64,000 nt of DNA, taken from assembly GCA_964461995.1 (NCBI GenBank), contig CAYWXL010000020.1, forward strand, positions 4,868 through 68,867, given 5' to 3'. The position numbers were made by a program, and so were the translations under genes. Positions 50,618 through 59,435 of the stretch are shown here, piece by piece (the stretch's first letter is position 1; every line of letters starts with the position of its first letter). Source of the DNA: JALSRK01 sp964461995 (GTDB lineage Bacteria; Acidobacteriota; Terriglobia; Bryobacterales; Bryobacteraceae). Under the pieces are notes generated by a model. It was not told the origin of the DNA and did not search any database. It saw nothing but the letters and a program-made list of their open reading frames with translations.

Positions 50618-51685
50618 TCAGAGCGTCTGCGTCACTTTGCGCAACGTCCGGGGCTGGTCCGGATTCAGCTTCTTCTCGAGCGCCAGCCACGCGCTGAAAA
50701 GCTGCGCCGGGACGATGTAAGGGATCGGCGTGTAGACCTCCGGCGGCAGCGGCCCCTTCACCGTGAGGGTCTCCGGAAGCACGATGGCCCGGTCCGCCAT
50801 CCGCGCCGCCTCGCGATTGGCCCGGTCTGTGATCACCAGCGTGTCCGCGGTGAGCTGTCCTAGCTTCTCCAGCATCCCCTTGAGCGAGGGCCACGTCGGA
50901 CCCGCCGGGCAGAACAGGAACACCGGAAAAGCCGCCTCCACCATGGCGATCGGCCCGTGCAGGAAATCTGCCGACGAAAACCGCTCGGCCACCACGTAGC
51001 AGGTCTCCATCAACTTCAAGGCGAACTCGTAGGCGTTCGCGTAGTTCAGGCCGCGCCCGACCACGACCGTCTGGCGCATGTACCGGTAGCTCTTGGCGCA
51101 CTCCTGGATCTCCGGCTCCAGCTTCAACGCTTTGTCCGCAGCTTCCGGCAAGCGCTTCAGCTCGTCGAGCTTCACCGGCGAGCCCAGCGCCCAGGCCAAC
51201 AGGTAGAGAGTCAAAATCTGGCCGGTGTAGGTCTTCGTCGCCGCCACGCTGCGTTCCTTGCCCGCCCGGACCAGGAAGCAATGTTCGGGCAGCTTCGCCA
51301 GCGTGCTAGACGGAGAATTGGTGATCCCCACCGTCAGCGCCCCCAGCTCCCGCGCCCGCTCGAGCACCAGGTTCGTGTCGGTCGACTCGCCGGACTGCGA
51401 GATCGCCACCACCAGCGCATCCTTCAGCTCCACTCGGGCGTTATACAGCGTGAAGATCGAGGGCGCCGCCAGGGAAACCGGCAAGCCAGTGCTGATCTCC
51501 AACAGATAGCGGCCGAAGAGCGCAGCGTTGTCCGACGTGCCCCGCGCCGCCAGAACCACGAACCGGGGCCGCCGCCGCTCGATGTGTTTTCGTAGCCGTT
51601 CCGCCGCCTTGACGGCTCCCTTCAGCGTCCTTTCGAGCGTCGCCGGCTGCTGGTGGATCTCTGTGAGCATGATCGGTCGAGCCAT
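50618..51685 (-). CDS. SIS-domain sugar isomerase/deaminase-like protein
   Basis: 355 residues with two SIS domains, as in the isomerase half of GlmS and in AgaS/NagB-II: ARGTSDNAALFGRYLLE, ISQSGESTDTN, SVAATKTYTGQ, VVGRGLNYANAYEFALK and HGPIAMVE. No glutaminase domain, so it likely deaminates or isomerises an amino-sugar phosphate. Start ATG 51685 sits 7 nt after TGC-TAGCCT. It could connect to the peptidoglycan recycling implied by the NamZ fusion. Confidence 0.87.
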   Translation of the reverse strand: MARPIMLTEIHQQPATLERTLKGAVKAAERLRKHIERRRPRFVVLAARGTSDNAALFGRYLLEISTGLPVSLAAPSIFTLYNARVELKDALVVAISQSGESTDTNLVLERARELGALTVGITNSPSSTLAKLPEHCFLVRAGKERSVAATKTYTGQILTLYLLAWALGSPVKLDELKRLPEAADKALKLEPEIQECAKSYRYMRQTVVVGRGLNYANAYEFALKLMETCYVVAERFSSADFLHGPIAMVEAAFPVFLFCPAGPTWPSLKGMLEKLGQLTADTLVITDRANREAARMADRAIVLPETLTVKGPLPPEVYTPIPYIVPAQLFSAWLALEKKLNPDQPRTLRKVTQTL

Positions 51686-51692
51686 AGATTCC

Positions 51693-51698
51693 AGGCTA
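51693..51698 (-). promoter_or_regulatory. Extended -10 TGC-TAGCCT, leaderless start of the SIS gene
   Basis: TGC-TAGCCT, then GGAATCT (7 nt), then ATG 51685; no ribosome site. Confidence 0.45.
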
Positions 51699-51772
51699 GC
51701 ATGGGGTCCCCGCACCCTCGAAACTCAGCCGCTGCAGCCCTCTTCCTGCCGCTTTGGGCGACAATGGCAGGG

Positions 51773-52414
51773 ATGAAGAGGGCTGCTCGAACTGGGAAAA
51801 GGGCTGGGCTGTACCACCGTCTGTTCGCCGCGCTCCTGTGCAGGCTGAACCACAGGTACGAGCCGCTGGTGGCGGACCGCAAGCGGGAACTGCTCGGCGG
51901 CCTGCACGGCCGCATCGTGGAGATCGGCGCCGGCACCGGCGTCAACCTGCAATACCTTCCCGCCGATGTCAAGTGGATCGGCGTCGATCCCAACCCTTAC
52001 ATGGAACGCTACATCCGCCGCGAGGCCGCCCGGCTGGGCCGCGACGCCGCATTCTGCCTCGGGGCGGCGGAACGTCTGCCCGCCGTCGCTGCCGGGGCCG
52101 ACGCCGTGGTCAGCACGCTCGTCCTCTGTAGTGTGGAAGACCTCGAAGCCGCCCTCCGCGAGATCCTCCGCGTCCTCCGTCCCGGCGGCCGTTTTGTTTT
52201 CGTCGAGCACGTCGCCGCGCTCCCGGGATCCAAGACCCGGCGCCGCCAGGACTGGATCTGTCCCCTGTGGCGGCGTTTCGCCGATGGCTGCCATCCCAAC
52301 CGCGACACCGCCCGCTGGATCCAACAGGCCGGCTTCTCCAAAGTCCACTGTGAAAACATCACGCTACCCTTGCCTATCGTCGGTCCCCATATCGCCGGTT
52401 TCGCCGTAAAGTAG
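51773..52414 (+). CDS. Class I SAM-dependent methyltransferase
   Basis: 213 residues. SAM-binding VEIGAGTGVN, acidic loop VDPNPYMERYI, and VLCSVEDLEAALREI with the following RPGGRFVFVEHV are classical. Resembles the human METTL7/thiol methyltransferase-like group. Start at ATG 51773 with a GACAAT hexamer 7 nt upstream; ATG 51764 is an alternative. Divergent from the SIS gene. Confidence 0.87.
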   Translation: MKRAARTGKRAGLYHRLFAALLCRLNHRYEPLVADRKRELLGGLHGRIVEIGAGTGVNLQYLPADVKWIGVDPNPYMERYIRREAARLGRDAAFCLGAAERLPAVAAGADAVVSTLVLCSVEDLEAALREILRVLRPGGRFVFVEHVAALPGSKTRRRQDWICPLWRRFADGCHPNRDTARWIQQAGFSKVHCENITLPLPIVGPHIAGFAVK

Positions 52415-52447
52415 GTAAGTGGCAGACCACGACAATCGGAGGTAGTC

Positions 52448-52906
52448 ATGACGTTCCGGCTCACTGTGGAAGGATTCCGCGAGGGCGACACCATCCCCCG
52501 CCGCCACACCTGCGAAGGCGAAGATATCTCGCCCGCCCTCTTCTGGGAGGACGCACCCCCGGCGGCCAAAAGCTTCGCCCTCGTCATGGACGACCCCGAC
52601 GCCCCCGCCGGCACCTGGAATCACTGGCTGCTGTGGGACATCCCCGCCGGCGTCACTCGCATCGACGAGGGCTTCCGGCCCGGCAGCTTGGGCGTCAGCG
52701 GCACGAACGACTTCGGCAAGCCCGGCTACGGCGGCCCTTGCCCGCCCCGCGGCCACGGCCCGCACCGCTACTACTTCCGCCTCTACGCCCTTGACGTCGA
52801 GAGCCTGGGTCTGCGGGAAGGAGCCCGCCGGGCCCAGCTCGACGCCGCTCTCCGCGGCCACGTCCTGGACGAAGCCCAGTACATGGGCCGGTATGAGCGC
52901 CGCTGA
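52448..52906 (+). CDS. YbhB/YbcL-family PEBP-like protein
   Basis: 152 residues. Phosphatidylethanolamine-binding/Raf-kinase-inhibitor fold: GDTIPRRHTCEGEDISPALF, DDPDAPAGTWNHWLLWDIP, GYGGPCPPRGHGPHRYYFRL. Binding-site residues Asp, His and the GPCPP loop intact. CGGAGGT upstream of the ATG. Ligand unknown. Confidence 0.92.
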   Translation: MTFRLTVEGFREGDTIPRRHTCEGEDISPALFWEDAPPAAKSFALVMDDPDAPAGTWNHWLLWDIPAGVTRIDEGFRPGSLGVSGTNDFGKPGYGGPCPPRGHGPHRYYFRLYALDVESLGLREGARRAQLDAALRGHVLDEAQYMGRYERR

Positions 52907-52953
52907 CCGCTCGAAGCTTCATCCGCCGGCCGATCCACGCTTGGAGCCGGCCG

Positions 52954-53856
52954 CTAGAGCTGCAAAGCCGGATGCAAATCCATCGCGCTGATCTGTTTGC
53001 GCACCTGCCACGGCGTGAGCGTGCCCTTTTCCGTCACCACCGCTGCTACCCAATCGAGCGGCGTCGTGTCGAAGTATCGGTTATCGACCTCCACCCCTTC
53101 CACCGGCTCGGCCAGGATCTCGGCCACCGGTTTCGCCGGCTCCTCCGGCAGCCGGTAGGCGTGCGGGACGAATTTCTGCGTCCCGGCCAGCGCGTAGACC
53201 CGCTTGCCCGCATGGCGCGCCGCCAGCGCCAGCAGCGCCGTACCGCGCTTGTTCACCACTCCCGATCCGGTCACCGCATCGGCCCCGACAACCACGACGT
53301 CTGCCAGCTCCACGTATTCCAGCATGGCCGCGTCGATACCCAATCGGACCCTGATCCCCGCCTTGGCCAGCTTCCGCGCCAGATCGATCCCCTCTCCCAT
53401 CGGCCGCGACTCAGTGCAGTAGACCAGCCCGGTGTTTTTGTCCCGCCAGGCCGCGACGAGCGCGTCCACCACCGTCCGGCTCGCCGAGTAAGTCATCACC
53501 CGCTCGGCTTCTCTCAGCAGGTCGGCTGCTTCTCGCGCTATGGCTTCTCCGGCCTTCTCCAGATCCGCCACGAACCGCTGGCACACCCGCCGCAACGTGT
53601 CCGGCGATGTACCGTAGGACAGGGCGGCGTTGCTGAGATTCACCATTGGGGCCATCGAGGGCTGCGCCTCGACCAGCGCCCGGCACGTCGCCTCCACCGC
53701 CAGCGCGAACGGCTCGGCTTCCGCGGCATCGGCGAGCACCTCCGCCGCCCGCATCGCCAGCTCCACCGCGCCGCTGCGGTTGTCCTTCCGGATCGCCTCG
53801 ATGCCCGCGCGGATCGCTTCGGGCAACTGCGTTTCCAACGGTCCGTGCTTGTCCAC
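52954..53856 (-). CDS. Translation initiation factor IF-2B-family protein
   Basis: 300 residues. Belongs to the aIF2B/R15P-isomerase/MtnA superfamily: VMTYSASRTV, VYCTESRPMGEG, VVVGADAVTGSGVVNKRGT and the C-terminal DTTPLDWV. The ESRP motif is of the IF-2B/ribose-1,5-bisphosphate isomerase type rather than MtnA. In bacteria a sugar-phosphate isomerase role is more plausible than initiation. GTG start without a strong ribosome site. Confidence 0.85.
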   Translation of the reverse strand: MDKHGPLETQLPEAIRAGIEAIRKDNRSGAVELAMRAAEVLADAAEAEPFALAVEATCRALVEAQPSMAPMVNLSNAALSYGTSPDTLRRVCQRFVADLEKAGEAIAREAADLLREAERVMTYSASRTVVDALVAAWRDKNTGLVYCTESRPMGEGIDLARKLAKAGIRVRLGIDAAMLEYVELADVVVVGADAVTGSGVVNKRGTALLALAARHAGKRVYALAGTQKFVPHAYRLPEEPAKPVAEILAEPVEGVEVDNRYFDTTPLDWVAAVVTEKGTLTPWQVRKQISAMDLHPALQL

Positions 53857-53917
53857 TTTCTCGATCCGCCTCGGCGTGCAGCTGCGGCCCGCACCCTCGC
53901 CAGGGAGTTCTTGTCTC

Positions 53918-55063
53918 CTACGCCGGGGCCGCCGCCGTCTCGTAGACGCAGCTCCGGCCAGTCTCGTACATCGCCAGCACGTTCTCCGGCGGCACGTCCG
54001 GCTGGATGTTGTGCACCGCCGCCAGCACCCAGCCGCCGCCCTTGCCCAGCACCTCGAACAGGCGCCGCACTTCCGCCGCCACCTCCTCGGGCGAGCCGTG
54101 GGGCAGCAGATGCTGCGTGTCCACCCCGCCCCAGAAGGCGATCCGGCCGCCGAACTCCTTCTTCAGCCGCTCCGGCTCCATGTTCTTGGCGCTCACCTGC
54201 ACCGGGTTCAGCGCGTCGATGCCCAGCTCGATGAAGTCCGGAATGTAGGCGTAGACTGAACCGCAGGTGTGGTAGAAAATCTTGGCGTTGGTGTGCCGCC
54301 GGATGTGGTCGGTGATCCGCTCCTGGTAGGGCCGGATGAGCTTCCGGTACATCGGCAGTGAGCAGACCGGCCGGTCCTGCAGGCCCACGTCGTCGCCGAA
54401 GGCCACGATGTCCACCAAGTCGCCCACCTCTTCGTAGGCCCGCCGGTTCATCTCCATCATCACCTCGAGCACAGCGTCGCACAGCGCCCGGAACAGGTCG
54501 TGGTCGCCGGCCAGGTCGCAGTACCAGTCTTCGAACCCGCGCAGATACTGGGTCTGGTGCACCAGGTGGTAGCGGGCGCTGAAAACCACCGCATAGTCGG
54601 TTTCTTCTTTCAGCCGTTTCGCCCGCTCCCGCAGGCCGCGGAAACGTCCCGGATCCGCCGGGTCCGGCCACGGGTAGCGGGCGATATCGGCGGGCGTGAT
54701 CTCCCCCGCCAGCGGGCACTCGTCCAGCTCGTAGTAGTGGCAGCCCTCGGGCCGCACCCGTACTACGCCCCATTCGTCCTTGTGGCGGCCGTCGGGCAGA
54801 ATCTCCCCGCCGCCCGAGTCTGGCGGATTCAGCATCACGCCACGGCAATCCACGTCCAAGCGCTCGAGCACCGCCTCGTCGATCGCGTGGAGTTGCTGCA
54901 TCGTGTCGATGCACGGGCCGAGCTCGCCCACGCCCAGCTTTTCTCGTAGCCGGTCATAGGCTCCGCGAACCATGCCGGTCACCCGCGTCGAGCCTAGGTC
55001 CATGGGAAGCCGGTCCGGTTCCCGGTGATCCAGCGCTGTCAAGATTCGTTCCCGGTGAGTCAT
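53918..55063 (-). CDS. Uroporphyrinogen decarboxylase-family protein
   Basis: 381 residues from ATG 55063. N-terminal TALDHREPDRLPMDLG and C-terminal FWGGVDTQHLLPHGSPEEV plus FYHTCGSV are typical of the UroD/corrinoid methyltransferase (MtaA/MtbA-like) group rather than true HemE, which lacks this Cys-containing motif. It may move methyl groups or decarboxylate another tetrapyrrole. TACAAT lies 9 nt upstream of the ATG. Confidence 0.85.
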   Translation of the reverse strand: MTHRERILTALDHREPDRLPMDLGSTRVTGMVRGAYDRLREKLGVGELGPCIDTMQQLHAIDEAVLERLDVDCRGVMLNPPDSGGGEILPDGRHKDEWGVVRVRPEGCHYYELDECPLAGEITPADIARYPWPDPADPGRFRGLRERAKRLKEETDYAVVFSARYHLVHQTQYLRGFEDWYCDLAGDHDLFRALCDAVLEVMMEMNRRAYEEVGDLVDIVAFGDDVGLQDRPVCSLPMYRKLIRPYQERITDHIRRHTNAKIFYHTCGSVYAYIPDFIELGIDALNPVQVSAKNMEPERLKKEFGGRIAFWGGVDTQHLLPHGSPEEVAAEVRRLFEVLGKGGGWVLAAVHNIQPDVPPENVLAMYETGRSCVYETAAAPA

Positions 55064-55116
55064 GGCGGGACCATTGTAGGACACTGCTGAGGTTCCGGAG
55101 AACCCTGGCGCCCCGC

Positions 55117-56361
55117 TTACGGATTCGCCGAGCCGAGCTGCCTTCGCTTCGCTTCGATCGCCTGTTGGAGCGCCTCTGACTGGAGCCGCTGTTGCTCCAG
55201 CTCCGACTTCAGCCGCTTGATCTCTATCTCCAGATCGGCGGTCTCGCTCCGCCGCCCGGCCTCCGCACCGGCCGGACGTGCCGCGGGAGCGCCCAGGTAT
55301 TTCGCTGCCTCCGTTACCGTCTCGCCTTGGGAGGTCCGCACCCGCAACCGGAACGTTACCTCTCCGCCAGCGCTCTGGTAAGTGAGGCTACCGCCCCGGA
55401 GTTCTTCGCGGGATAGCTCGATTGTGCGCCGCTCGTCGCCGTCGGCGATTTCTAAAGAGGCCGAAGTCGCGGCCTGGACGGCGGAAGCCTGGGGGTTCCA
55501 TTCCACGATCAATTGGTCGCCCACCTGGCGCACGCCGAAGGCGATTCCTGTAGCCGTCTCGTCGCTCAGCAGCGGCGCGATGAAGATCACCGCCAGCGCC
55601 GCCAGCGCCACTGCCCCTACTACCGCAGCCACCGGCCACGCCGAGAGGCGCCATCCCCCTGGTTGGGAGCCCGGGTACGGCAGCGGCTCGGGCGCCGGGA
55701 TGCCGATGGCCGGGCTCGGGCGCCCCGCGAACGTCCCCGGGCCGCCGCCTGAGGACGCTGCTGGAACCTGAGGCGCCTCTTTAGCCGCCCGGCGCGGCCG
55801 CTCGCTGGGGTCGAAGTCCAGCGGCAGCCTTCGCCGCCGGACCTCCAGCCGCATCTCGGCGGCCGGCGCTCCCGTGGCCATCCGCCCCTCGCGGTCCCGC
55901 AGGAAGAACCCCGCCCGGGCGGGCTCGTACATGTGCGGCCGCACGACGAACAGCATCTGCCACCGTTCGGGAAAGAAGCGGTCGAAGAGCGCCACATCTT
56001 CTTCCGAGACCATCAAATCACCGCGGGTCCTCGTCCGGAAAAGCCCTACCGCCTCCAGTTCGCTCAACGCCGGGTCCTCCTTGGCAGCCTCGAGCAGTTC
56101 TGCAAGCCCCTTCTCGTCTTTCTCCGACAGGTCGAAACCCGGCCCCCGGGCATGCTCGCATTCGATCTCCCGCCACTGATGGATCTCGATGCGATTGCCC
56201 TCGCGCCGCCCGAACAGCACCCCGCCGATCTCCAGCCCCCGGCGCGGGATCTTCTGCAATCCGACCATTGCCGCGCGCCGCATCGATTCGAGCACCATCT
56301 CGGTCACCACGATCGTCAAGTCGCGGTCGGCCACGAACCATTCTTGCGTCGGGCTTTCCAT
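55117..56361 (-). CDS. Membrane protein with degenerate JAMM/MPN-like domain and coiled coil
   Basis: 414 residues. Residues 30-150 look like a JAB/MPN domain: Glu44 in LEIGGVLFG, and GLFRTRTRGDLMVSEED aligned with the metal-site GW.HSHP..S..D motif; the HxH is Arg109-Thr-Arg111 while Ser119 and Asp122 remain. So it should not be an active deubiquitinase-like peptidase. A TM helix (AAVVGAVALAALAVIFIAPL) near 250 follows a Pro-rich region; then a beta domain and a C-terminal coiled coil (KRLKSELEQQRLQSEALQQA). Confidence 0.7.
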   Translation of the reverse strand: MESPTQEWFVADRDLTIVVTEMVLESMRRAAMVGLQKIPRRGLEIGGVLFGRREGNRIEIHQWREIECEHARGPGFDLSEKDEKGLAELLEAAKEDPALSELEAVGLFRTRTRGDLMVSEEDVALFDRFFPERWQMLFVVRPHMYEPARAGFFLRDREGRMATGAPAAEMRLEVRRRRLPLDFDPSERPRRAAKEAPQVPAASSGGGPGTFAGRPSPAIGIPAPEPLPYPGSQPGGWRLSAWPVAAVVGAVALAALAVIFIAPLLSDETATGIAFGVRQVGDQLIVEWNPQASAVQAATSASLEIADGDERRTIELSREELRGGSLTYQSAGGEVTFRLRVRTSQGETVTEAAKYLGAPAARPAGAEAGRRSETADLEIEIKRLKSELEQQRLQSEALQQAIEAKRRQLGSANP

Positions 56362-56838
56362 GGGACTCTCGCACTGATTCAGGCCGGCCCGCCCGCTCCG
56401 GCCTCATTCATCGTAAATCGGAATTCCGGTCATCCCAAACCGGCGGCCCGCTTGCCGCCGGCCGGACCTCCCCGGACTCTCTCCGGACTTCCCATTATCC
56501 TTCCTGAAACCGCCCGGGGTTGCGGCCGGCGAAAGAGCTCTCCGCCGCCCCGGAGTCAGCCGGTTCTCTCCTGTTCCCGCCCGGTACCATTACCTCGCCG
56601 CCGCATCCCCGGAGAACCCGCAGGTCCCCGCCGGCCGTCGGCATCGTCTCTGTATCTTCTTGTCTCCACGGAAGATAATCCTGAAGCCTGCGGCGGCCGC
56701 GCCGCGTCCAATCGAGTGAACCCGGATGCAAACCGCCGGCGGGCCCTCTGCAGCCAGGGGACACCACACACTCGGAACCAGGCTGGTGAGGACTGACGAA
56801 ACGGACGGTTCATGCTAAATTCAATATGGTTGTCGGGA
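56362..56838. other. Non-coding region before tRNA-Ile
   Basis: No gene with a ribosome site or motif seen in 477 bp. It includes a TACGAT hexamer on the minus strand near 56413 that may serve the JAMM-like gene, and an A/T-rich TGC-TAAATT at about 56814 before the tRNA. Confidence 0.5.
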
Positions 56839-56914
<76 letters not shown>

Positions 56915-57003
56915 CGCCCGGATCGCTGCGGAGGCCTTCTCCGGCGGACCCGGGATATCCGATTTCGCGCGTGCCGCCTCGACGAATCGCGGCAGCGTAA
57001 CCA

Positions 57004-57987
57004 ATGCGGAGACTTTTCAAGAACATTCACTTGCACGTCGCTCCCCGCCGGTTTGAGAACTGGGACGACTTCGTTCAGAACACTCCGGAGTATTCCATCG
57101 GACTGGAGGTGATCGACGACGTGCCCGGCCACGTCGGCCACCACGTCCACTTCGACCATCACAAGGGCGTGATCCGGGAAGCCACCATGAGCGCCGCTAT
57201 GCAGGCTTATATCGCTGTGCGCCAAGGCCGCCTCATGGAGCGGTGGCTCCAACGCGCCAACCCGGTGAACGTCTACGTGTGGAACGCCGACCAGGACGTG
57301 TGCCTGGCTACCTTCGTCCTCGAGTACCACCACCTCCTCGAGCGCTCCGAGGGCGCTCCACTGTTGCGTTGGATCGTCCAGTACAACAACAAGATCGACG
57401 TCTGCGGCGGCCTTTACCCGGTGCGGCTCGAGGAGTTGGAGAAGAACCACTTCACCTGGGTGTTCGAGCCCTACCGCAAACAGCGGATGGCCGGCAAGCA
57501 GAAAGGTGATGACGAGCTGGTTCGCCGGACGATCCGCGAAGTCTGCGATCGGCTCCACGCCCTCATGCTGGGCAAGGCCGGCGTCACCAAGATCACCGCC
57601 AAACCGGAGATCCTGTACCAGTCGCCTTACGACTTCGTGATCGTCGATGAGAAAGGTGATCCGAATTCACGCCTGGTGTTGGCCTCCCAGGGCCACCGCA
57701 ACTTGATCAGCCTCATCTGCCGCCGGCCGAACGGCCGCTACACCTACAGCATCATCCGAGGTTCGCCCTACGACGAGGATACCTTCCAGGTGACCAAGCT
57801 CGTCGCGGCGTTCCAGGCCGCCGAGGATTTGCCGAACGAAAAAATCTGGGGCGGCTCCGACCTGGCCGCCGGCTCCGATAGTGAGCTGGGCTCCAGCTTG
57901 ACCTGGCAGCAGTTGCGGGACATCGCCGAGCCGATCGTCAAGGAAGACTACCTGCTCCGGCTGCCCGACCCAGCCACCGTCACGTGA
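57004..57987 (+). CDS. Hypothetical protein with DHH-like histidine motif
   Basis: 327 residues, no family recognised with confidence. VGHHVHFDHHKG near 44-55 and NADQDVCLATF near 94-104 resemble metal-binding motifs of DHH/HD-type phosphoesterases. The C-terminus includes GQxN-like ASQGHRNLISLICRR. Begins 89 bp after tRNA-Ile without a ribosome site. Likely a cytoplasmic phosphohydrolase, but this is a guess. Confidence 0.6.
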   Translation: MRRLFKNIHLHVAPRRFENWDDFVQNTPEYSIGLEVIDDVPGHVGHHVHFDHHKGVIREATMSAAMQAYIAVRQGRLMERWLQRANPVNVYVWNADQDVCLATFVLEYHHLLERSEGAPLLRWIVQYNNKIDVCGGLYPVRLEELEKNHFTWVFEPYRKQRMAGKQKGDDELVRRTIREVCDRLHALMLGKAGVTKITAKPEILYQSPYDFVIVDEKGDPNSRLVLASQGHRNLISLICRRPNGRYTYSIIRGSPYDEDTFQVTKLVAAFQAAEDLPNEKIWGGSDLAAGSDSELGSSLTWQQLRDIAEPIVKEDYLLRLPDPATVT

Positions 57988-58007
57988 GCCGCTCCCGGCT
58001 CCGCCGG

Positions 58008-58772
58008 CTACCCGACGAAACGCAGCAGCTCACCTTCGAGCGCTGGAGTGCACATCACGCAATTGCCGGCATAGATCGAGGATGCCCCGTCGAAGTTGCG
58101 GAACACGCCCCCCGCTTCTTCGGTGATGATCTTCGGCGGCGCCAGATCCCAGGCCTCTCCGCGAGGCTCGAGCCAGACGTCCGCTTTCCCCGAAGCGACT
58201 AGCATCGCTCCTGGCGCTCCCCCAGGATTCCGGATCGCCCAGAACTGCGCGGCCCACTCCAGGAAACCCGCCCCGAACGGCTCGCGGTGGAAGGCGCCGA
58301 GGTCATTAAGGCAAAGCACTGCCTGGGAGAGTTCCGTCACTTCCGAAACGTGGATCGGCCGCCCGTTAAGCCGCGCTCCGCAGCCGCGCGCTGCGTAGTA
58401 GAGCTCATCCAGCGCCGGGAAGTAGATCACCCCGGCTACGATGTTGTCACGACCCTCTTCGAGAGCGATCTGAACGCACCAGAAACGGTTCCCCCGGACG
58501 AAGTCCCGCGTCCCGTCGACCGGATCGATCAGCCAGCGGCGCCCGGAGGCGCCTTCCCTGGCTGCGCCTTCCTCGCCCAGCAGGCCGTCCTCGGGAAACG
58601 CCTCTTCGAGCGCCGCCACGATCAGCCGTTCCCCCTCGCGGTCGGCGGCCGTCACCGGGGAGTCGTCAGCCTTCGTCTCCGCCTGCACTCCCTGTTGCCA
58701 GTAACGGAGTGCCAGCCGGCCGGCCTGCAAAGCCGCTGACCGGGCTGCCTCGAGTTCCCTCTCGTATGCCAT
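58008..58772 (-). CDS. Inositol-monophosphatase-family phosphatase (histidinol-phosphatase-like)
   Basis: 254 residues. Metal-dependent phosphatase motifs: GEEG (Glu), RRWLIDPVDGTRDFVRG and EAWDLAPPKIITEEAGG. This pattern is shared by inositol monophosphatase, CysQ and bacterial histidinol-phosphatase HisN; the VRGNRFWCVQIALE segment leans to HisN. Start ATG 58772 preferred over GTG 58781. Convergent with the previous gene. Confidence 0.85.
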   Translation of the reverse strand: MAYERELEAARSAALQAGRLALRYWQQGVQAETKADDSPVTAADREGERLIVAALEEAFPEDGLLGEEGAAREGASGRRWLIDPVDGTRDFVRGNRFWCVQIALEEGRDNIVAGVIYFPALDELYYAARGCGARLNGRPIHVSEVTELSQAVLCLNDLGAFHREPFGAGFLEWAAQFWAIRNPGGAPGAMLVASGKADVWLEPRGEAWDLAPPKIITEEAGGVFRNFDGASSIYAGNCVMCTPALEGELLRFVG

Positions 58773-58797
58773 GGGCGCCACGTGGCCGCACCGGCCC

Positions 58798-59286
58798 TTA
58801 GAGATTCTCCCGGATGAGCCGCTCGACCAGAATCATGTCCTTCCACTCGCCATCGACCTTGCCGTGGAAGCGGTGCACCCCCACTTCGCGGAAGTCCAGC
58901 GCGCCCACCAGTCCCCGGCTGGCCACGTTCTCCGGCAGGATCCGGCCCACCAGCTTCCAAAAGCCTGCCCTCCGGCACTCGTCGATTAGCGCCTCCAGCG
59001 CCAGATGCCCCGCTCGGCGTCGCCGGCCGCTCCTCGTTACGTAGACCACTGCTTCGGCCACCCCAGAGCACGGCTCCTCGTCGCTGTAGGGCAGCGCCGC
59101 CGCGAAGGCGATCATCTTGCCGTTGTCTTCCACCGCCACGATCGGGTGGCGGCCATTGAACCACGCGCGCACCTCTTCCGGGCTCCGGTGCCGCGTCTGG
59201 AACGTCGCGGCCCCATCGTCGATGCCCTCGTTATAGATCCGCGCGATCGCTTCTGCGTCGTCAGGAACGGCGGAACGAACCTTCAT
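58798..59286 (-). CDS. GNAT acetyltransferase, phosphinothricin/amino-acid acetyltransferase-like
   Basis: 162 residues from ATG 59286 with TAGGA upstream; the in-frame extension to 59445 is a shadow region. IYNEGIDDGAATFQTRHRS and VAVEDNGKMIAFAAALPYSD are the acceptor-side pattern of the PAT/MddA (YncA) group, and YVTRSGRRRRAGHLALEALI replaces the usual Q/RxxGxG/A acetyl-CoA loop. Probably acetylates an amino-acid analogue. Confidence 0.82.
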   Translation of the reverse strand: MKVRSAVPDDAEAIARIYNEGIDDGAATFQTRHRSPEEVRAWFNGRHPIVAVEDNGKMIAFAAALPYSDEEPCSGVAEAVVYVTRSGRRRRAGHLALEALIDECRRAGFWKLVGRILPENVASRGLVGALDFREVGVHRFHGKVDGEWKDMILVERLIRENL

Positions 59287-59435
59287 TCCTAGCAGCTTAG
59301 CGCGAAACCGCCCCCGGCTGCCGCGGGCCCCTATTTCATCGATAAAGTGCCTCGGGAAATGTGCTAGTGTAGAAGGTTTCATGAACACCGCGGGGCGTGC
59401 CGGCCTCGCGGAAAGCAGTAGCTGCGAGGAGTCTG

